From NCBI RefSeq assembly GCF_003991565.1, contig NZ_CP032819.1:186001-250000 (forward strand): a stretch of DNA of 64,000 nucleotides, written 5' to 3'. Below, in pieces: positions 62,907 to 64,000 of the stretch. The position numbers and the translations under genes are program-made. A model generated the notes under the pieces. That model saw only the letters and a list, made by a program, of their open reading frames with translations. It was not told the origin of the DNA and did no database searches. Source of the stretch: Butyricimonas faecalis. GTDB taxonomy: Bacteria; Bacteroidota; Bacteroidia; Bacteroidales; Marinifilaceae. Positions within the stretch are counted from its first letter, which is position 1; every line of letters begins with the position of its first letter.

Positions 62907-64000
62907 ATGAAAAAGTTAATATACACGATGGTATTATGTGTGGGAAGCTTGATACTTGCTTCTTGCGGAGATTTTTTGGAGGAGTATTCAAATGACAAAG
63001 TATATGCCTCTTCCTGCGAAGATTTAAATGAAGTACTGATAGGAAATGGGTACTTGAAAAATGATGTTAATAATCAAGTTATAATTATTAACTCTTCCGG
63101 GGCTCACTATTGGCCGTATCTTCATCTGATGGATGACGATGCGGAGGAATATTTAACCGGTAAGACCGACTTAAATGCTTACCAAGCTAGTGTAGCTGCT
63201 ATGCGGAATTTTTATATTTGGGCAAAGGAACCATGGAAAAAAATCAATGGTGATGATCTTTACGATTGGGACTGGAAGCGCCTTTACCAATGTATCAGTT
63301 ATTTGAACGTGATTAACGCTTACGTGGACGAGTTCCCGAATGATCCGGAAGAGGATCAACGTCGGGTGCGGGGAGAAGCACAATTCTTGAGAGCTTTTTG
63401 TTATTATATGCTTGTGAATCTTTATGCGGCACCTTACGTGAAGGAAACTGCCGACGAAGATTTGGGGGTACCCTTGAAAATAACCGAGTATATCGAAGAC
63501 AAATATTATAGTCGGGATGCGATCGGGGTGGTGTACAAGCAGATCGTGAAAGATTTGAAGGATGCCTGCGAGAATTTGAAAGGTATAACGCAACCGACTA
63601 TTTATCGGGTCAACGAAAAGGCTGCCCATACCTTGTTGAGTCGGGTGTATCTCTACATGGGCGAATGGGAATTGGCTTTGGCCGAATGCGAGAAGATCAT
63701 CGAGTTGGGGTGCCCGTTGACTGATTTGAATGGGGCGAACATATCGGCAGAAGGAGGACCTTATTTTTACACGAAAACTACCCCGGAAATGTTTTTTACT
63801 CAAGGCTCGACTTCTTGGTACCCCTTGTTTGAGAATCAAGCTTCGGCTGTAGCACAACGTTATCGGGTTTCGGATGAGCTGATCGGATTGTACAGCAAGT
63901 ATGAAGAAGCAGAAGATTTACGGCTGAATGCATTTATGGCAAGTTCAAAAATCGATAACGGATTGTATTGCGTGAGAAAAGGAGCCGTCGGAGGTTACGT
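62907..64000 (+). CDS. RagB/SusD family lipoprotein, 3' end outside the window
   Basis: The frame is open from the ATG at 62907 to the window end (364 codons visible). The lipoprotein signal ends at Cys20 (SLILASCGDFLEEYSNDKVY), the usual SusD start. SusD-like segments follow: QCISYLNVINAYVDEFPNDP, GEAQFLRAFCYYMLVNLYAA, and a TPR-like AAHTLLSRVYLYMGEWELAL. It starts 10 nt after the susC stop and captures the ligand for that transporter. Enzymes or accessory proteins of this locus lie beyond the window. Confidence 0.93.
   Translation, partial: MKKLIYTMVLCVGSLILASCGDFLEEYSNDKVYASSCEDLNEVLIGNGYLKNDVNNQVIIINSSGAHYWPYLHLMDDDAEEYLTGKTDLNAYQASVAAMRNFYIWAKEPWKKINGDDLYDWDWKRLYQCISYLNVINAYVDEFPNDPEEDQRRVRGEAQFLRAFCYYMLVNLYAAPYVKETADEDLGVPLKITEYIEDKYYSRDAIGVVYKQIVKDLKDACENLKGITQPTIYRVNEKAAHTLLSRVYLYMGEWELALAECEKIIELGCPLTDLNGANISAEGGPYFYTKTTPEMFFTQGSTSWYPLFENQASAVAQRYRVSDELIGLYSKYEEAEDLRLNAFMASSKIDNGLYCVRKGAVGGY

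Overview
The window comes from a Gram-negative Bacteroidota chromosome, most likely order Bacteroidales. Evidence: two SusC/SusD loci driven by ECF sigma factor and FecR pairs, lipoprotein signals, a short primary sigma factor of 286 residues, Bacteroidota promoters of the form TTTG-N19-21-TAnnTTTG, several Bacteroidota-only families (TIGR02757, BT_3928, DUF1599, DUF4843, PKD-like lipoproteins), and a complete methylmalonyl-CoA decarboxylase operon for succinate-to-propionate fermentation. The SusC proteins with an N-terminal STN domain, together with DUF4843 and PKD-like lipoproteins, suggest Odoribacteraceae (Butyricimonas-like). That placement is inference from gene content, not a database result.

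Layout. 0-10 kb: an edge-truncated exported protein, a CPBP protease, ftsK, an HtrA protease, the primary sigma factor, a small lipoprotein, a DJ-1 protein, and a block with TIGR02757, mnmD and a threonine aldolase. 10.3-14.5 kb: mce-mmdA-mmdD-mmdC-mmdB, encoding epimerisation and Na+-pumping decarboxylation of methylmalonyl-CoA. 14.7-24 kb: a small membrane protein, an orphan ECF sigma factor, a multi-PAS histidine kinase without a partner regulator, ettA with a Cys-cluster protein, and an AsmA-like protein. 24.4-33.6 kb: a six-gene nutrient-uptake locus on the minus strand (ECF sigma, FecR, SusC, SusD, DUF4843, PKD-like). 33.9-37.8 kb: an accessory patch with an HhH protein, an 11-bp inverted repeat array, tRNA-Lys, a transposase-like remnant, a DUF4143 ATPase and a pRiA4b-ORF3-type gene broken by two TGA codons at tryptophan positions. 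37.8-57.2 kb: mostly housekeeping genes (SlyD-like FKBP, aroC, Nudix, Mrp, tpiA, folP, a SpoU methyltransferase, miaB, htpG, upp, secA, lgt, a nucleoside deaminase). 57.3 kb to the end: a second ECF sigma-FecR-SusC-SusD locus on the plus strand, cut by the window edge inside susD.

The most unusual signal is not a gene. Many intergenic spacers (near 1.2, 3.8, 8.5, 38.4, 41.5, 45.5, 51.2, 52.0, 52.4, 55.8 and 56.7 kb) are made of degenerate A/T-rich units phased exactly every 7 nt. They often abut a start or stop codon, sometimes form inverted arms round a hairpin, and twice carry an identical GTGCGGCTGG core. No complete phage, intact insertion sequence, CRISPR array or rRNA was seen. Only one tRNA was found.
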